From positions 1 through 22,885 of the IMG/VR virus record IMGVR_UViG_3300020171_000137: a stretch of 22,885 bases of DNA, one strand, 5' to 3'. The notes under the pieces were generated by a model. It was given only the letters and a program-made list of their open reading frames with translations. It had not been told where the DNA came from and did no database searches. Within the stretch, counting starts at the first letter, position 1. Every line of letters starts with the position of its first letter. The translations under genes were made by a program, and so were the position numbers. The DNA is from a virus. This document shows positions 21,676-22,885 of this stretch, in pieces.

Positions 21676-21813
21676 TTAGTCCTCACCTGAAGTCAACGCC
21701 TCGTACTGCGTCTGGAGTTCAGCTATATCTTCCCGCAAGTCCTTAATCTCTAACTGTATTGACCTGATAGTATCTTCAAACTTGATTAGGTTCAGCTCAT
21801 CATCTATGTTCAT
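21676..21813 (-). CDS. 45-residue coiled-coil protein
   Basis: The protein, MNIDDELNLIKFEDTIRSIQ then LEIKDLREDIAELQTQYEAL, is acidic with clear heptads. GAGGT lies eight bases before the ATG at 21813, and it overlaps the membrane protein gene by 14 bases. It may bind or modulate that protein. The function is unknown. Confidence 0.6.
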   Translation of the reverse strand: MNIDDELNLIKFEDTIRSIQLEIKDLREDIAELQTQYEALTSGED

Positions 21814-22039
21814 CTTTCTTGTACCTCAACTGTACCCATGCCCACCATCCAATGATTGATGTTACAATGTCACAGGTTATACCTATCATTGCCAATATCC
21901 AGAATTTTGTACACCAGGGATCGTTGTAGTAAGCTAGTGCCGATAAAATCCCAGTGAACAGGGCTATGGCCACCAGTACTATATCTACCGCCATCATCAG
22001 GGCGGTTTTCAATCCTAACGCACGCAGGAGGGCGGTCAT
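21800..22039 (-). CDS. Two-helix membrane protein, holin-like in form
   Basis: This 79-residue protein has two hydrophobic stretches, about residues 12-37 and 46-69, between short ends, with the C-terminus charged (QLRYKKDEHR). Ribosome site GGAGGTATGCG. A holin is one option since the size and topology fit, but no endolysin is seen beside it, so the role stays open. Confidence 0.6.
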   Translation of the reverse strand: MTALLRALGLKTALMMAVDIVLVAIALFTGILSALAYYNDPWCTKFWILAMIGITCDIVTSIIGWWAWVQLRYKKDEHR

Positions 22040-22124
22040 CGCATACCTCCAGTCGTTTAGTGCCGTTCATTGTGCCTCCAAAGGTCAAACAGATAGCAGG
22101 TCAAATTACACACGATTACGCATA

Positions 22125-22304
22125 TCACTTTCTCTTACCTACACAATGATCGGTAGCACATAGCCGGCGTATCGGTTGAGTCCTGGCAGTAAATACTTTC
22201 GCATTACACTCTAGGCATTCCGTTTGGTTATAGCCAGGATGCAGTTGAGTTCTACCATCTTCATTCATTTCTTGATGAGGTTCACCTACATTTAATACTT
22301 CCAT
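22125..22304 (-). CDS. Small Cys-rich protein near the insertion sequence
   Basis: The protein is 59 residues from ATG 22304 (a GTG two codons earlier is possible). C30, C33, C49 and C54 may form a zinc site (TECLECNAKVF, RRLCATDHCVG). It is the first gene left of the IS, 47 bases from its end, and a promoter spanning the IS edge points at it. I do not recognise its family. Confidence 0.5.
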   Translation of the reverse strand: MEVLNVGEPHQEMNEDGRTQLHPGYNQTECLECNAKVFTARTQPIRRLCATDHCVGKRK

Positions 22305-22340
22305 AAGCACTTGCCTTATTAAGATTATTATGATATACTA

Positions 22341-22368
22341 ATAATAGAGGTGTGACGTCGGATGTCAA
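22341..22368 (-). promoter_or_regulatory. Hybrid promoter across the IS edge
   Basis: On the minus strand TTGACA (22368-22363, inside the IS end) and TATTAT (22346-22341, outside it) are 16 bases apart. Transcription would run out of the IS into the gene at 22304. Confidence 0.45.
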
Positions 22369-22885
22369 TAACGGACACGAAACCTATCATGCTGCCACTA
22401 GACCTGCATAGTATCTTTGCTCAAAGACCACGGGCGACAGGAAACCAAGTCCTGGCTGCAAGCGCTGCCGTTTGTAGAATATCTCAATATACTCTGTGAT
22501 GTCCCGTATAGCCTCCTGTCTGGTCCTGTACCGGCGGTGATGAACAAGCTCCTGCTTGAGCGTCCCCCAGAAACTCTCCATCGGCGCATTATCATAGCAG
22601 TTCCCTTTACGGCTCATCGAGGCCTTCAGCCCGAACCGTTCCAGGATATTTCTGTACTCATGCGAGCAATACTGACTGCCTCTATCTGAATGGTGAATCA
22701 GCCCCTTGGCCGGGCGTTTGGCTGCCACAGCCTTAAACAAGGATTGACTGACCAGATTCCTGGTTAAGCGCTCTCCCATGGCATATCCAACAATATCAGC
22801 GGAAAAGAGATCCTTATGAGCAGCTACGTACAGCCAGCCTTCGTCAGTCGGCACGTAGGTTATATCACTCACCCATACCTTATTC
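22351..22885 (-). mobile_element. IS3-family insertion sequence, partial
   Basis: The 3' end of an IS3-family element. The proposed edge is TGTGACGTCGGATGTCAATA at 22351, beginning with TG as IS3-family ends do, 36 bases outside the transposase stop. The other end and the target duplication lie beyond the window, so the exact edge is provisional. Confidence 0.7.
22387..22885 (-). CDS. IS3-family transposase OrfB, C-terminal part (runs off the right edge)
   Basis: About 165 residues of the catalytic domain are visible. The DDE triad can be read: D in KVWVSDITYVPTDEG, D in LIHHSDRGSQYCS, and E in NAPMESFWGTLKQEL, the D-D-35-E order of IS3 elements. The end FYKRQRLQPGLGFLSPVVFE is also typical. 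The upstream part, normally joined to OrfA by frameshift, is not in the window. No stop or frameshift disturbs the visible part, so the element may be intact. Confidence 0.9.
   Translation of the reverse strand, partial: NKVWVSDITYVPTDEGWLYVAAHKDLFSADIVGYAMGERLTRNLVSQSLFKAVAAKRPAKGLIHHSDRGSQYCSHEYRNILERFGLKASMSRKGNCYDNAPMESFWGTLKQELVHHRRYRTRQEAIRDITEYIEIFYKRQRLQPGLGFLSPVVFEQRYYAGLVAA

Noticed and set aside
21870-22070. A 66-codon minus-strand frame starting at 22070 with a good GGAGG site
   Set aside because: It lies mostly over the membrane protein gene in another frame and its sequence has no recognisable pattern. It might serve only to carry ribosomes to the membrane gene; evidence is too weak to call.
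21800-22304. A full lysis cassette
   Set aside because: Only a holin-like membrane protein is present; no endolysin or spanin pattern was found.

Overview
The window holds the packaging, head and tail genes of a tailed bacteriophage or prophage, almost all on the minus strand. Gene order reads from high to low coordinate. The set of tail terminator, tail tube, frameshifted tail chaperone and tape measure, with no sheath gene, points to a long non-contractile (siphovirus-type) tail. Promoters of the -35/-10 type, strong AGGAGG ribosome sites and an IS3-family element indicate a bacterial host. The host phylum cannot be settled from this sequence.

Layout, right to left. (1) 22351-22885: end of an IS3-family insertion sequence, cut by the window edge. 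(2) 22304-21676: three small minus-strand genes (Cys-rich protein, two-helix membrane protein, coiled coil). (3) 20690-21665: a short plus-strand operon with a strong promoter, four Cys-rich/zinc-ribbon proteins and a hairpin terminator. (4) 20623-20754: divergent control region. (5) 20622-14979: HNH nuclease, ParB-methyltransferase, small and large terminase, portal, four small genes, and a Mu-F/SPP1-gp7-like minor head protein. (6) 14977-13931: four small accessory genes, three of whose junctions share one linker, then two back-to-back intrinsic terminators. (7) 13803-8199: ChaB-protease-scaffold fusion, three decoration-type paralogues, coiled-coil protein, major capsid protein and small genes. 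(8) 8211-5170: three virion-type proteins, including a 692-residue protein with about 16 copies of a 20-residue repeat. (9) 5173-4068: head-tail connector, head closure and gp10-like proteins. (10) 3442-1: tail terminator, two paralogous tail tube proteins, tail chaperone with a -1 frameshift, and the start of the tape measure.

Two plus-strand genes interrupt the late genes: an HNH homing-type endonuclease (3512-4099) and a small membrane protein (863-1060). Each has its own promoter, so they look like later insertions.

How the parts fit: terminase and HNH cut and pump DNA through the portal. The ChaB-protease-scaffold protein, capsid and decoration proteins build the head. Connector, closure and terminator proteins join the head to a tube whose length is set by the tape measure. 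The points that most deserve a second look are the 20-residue repeat protein, the CCCTTTA frameshift site, the ChaB fusion, the tandem terminators inside the late region, the shared gene-junction linker, the short and long tail tube pair, and the zinc-ribbon operon. No CRISPR array, tRNA, integrase, repressor or endolysin was seen.
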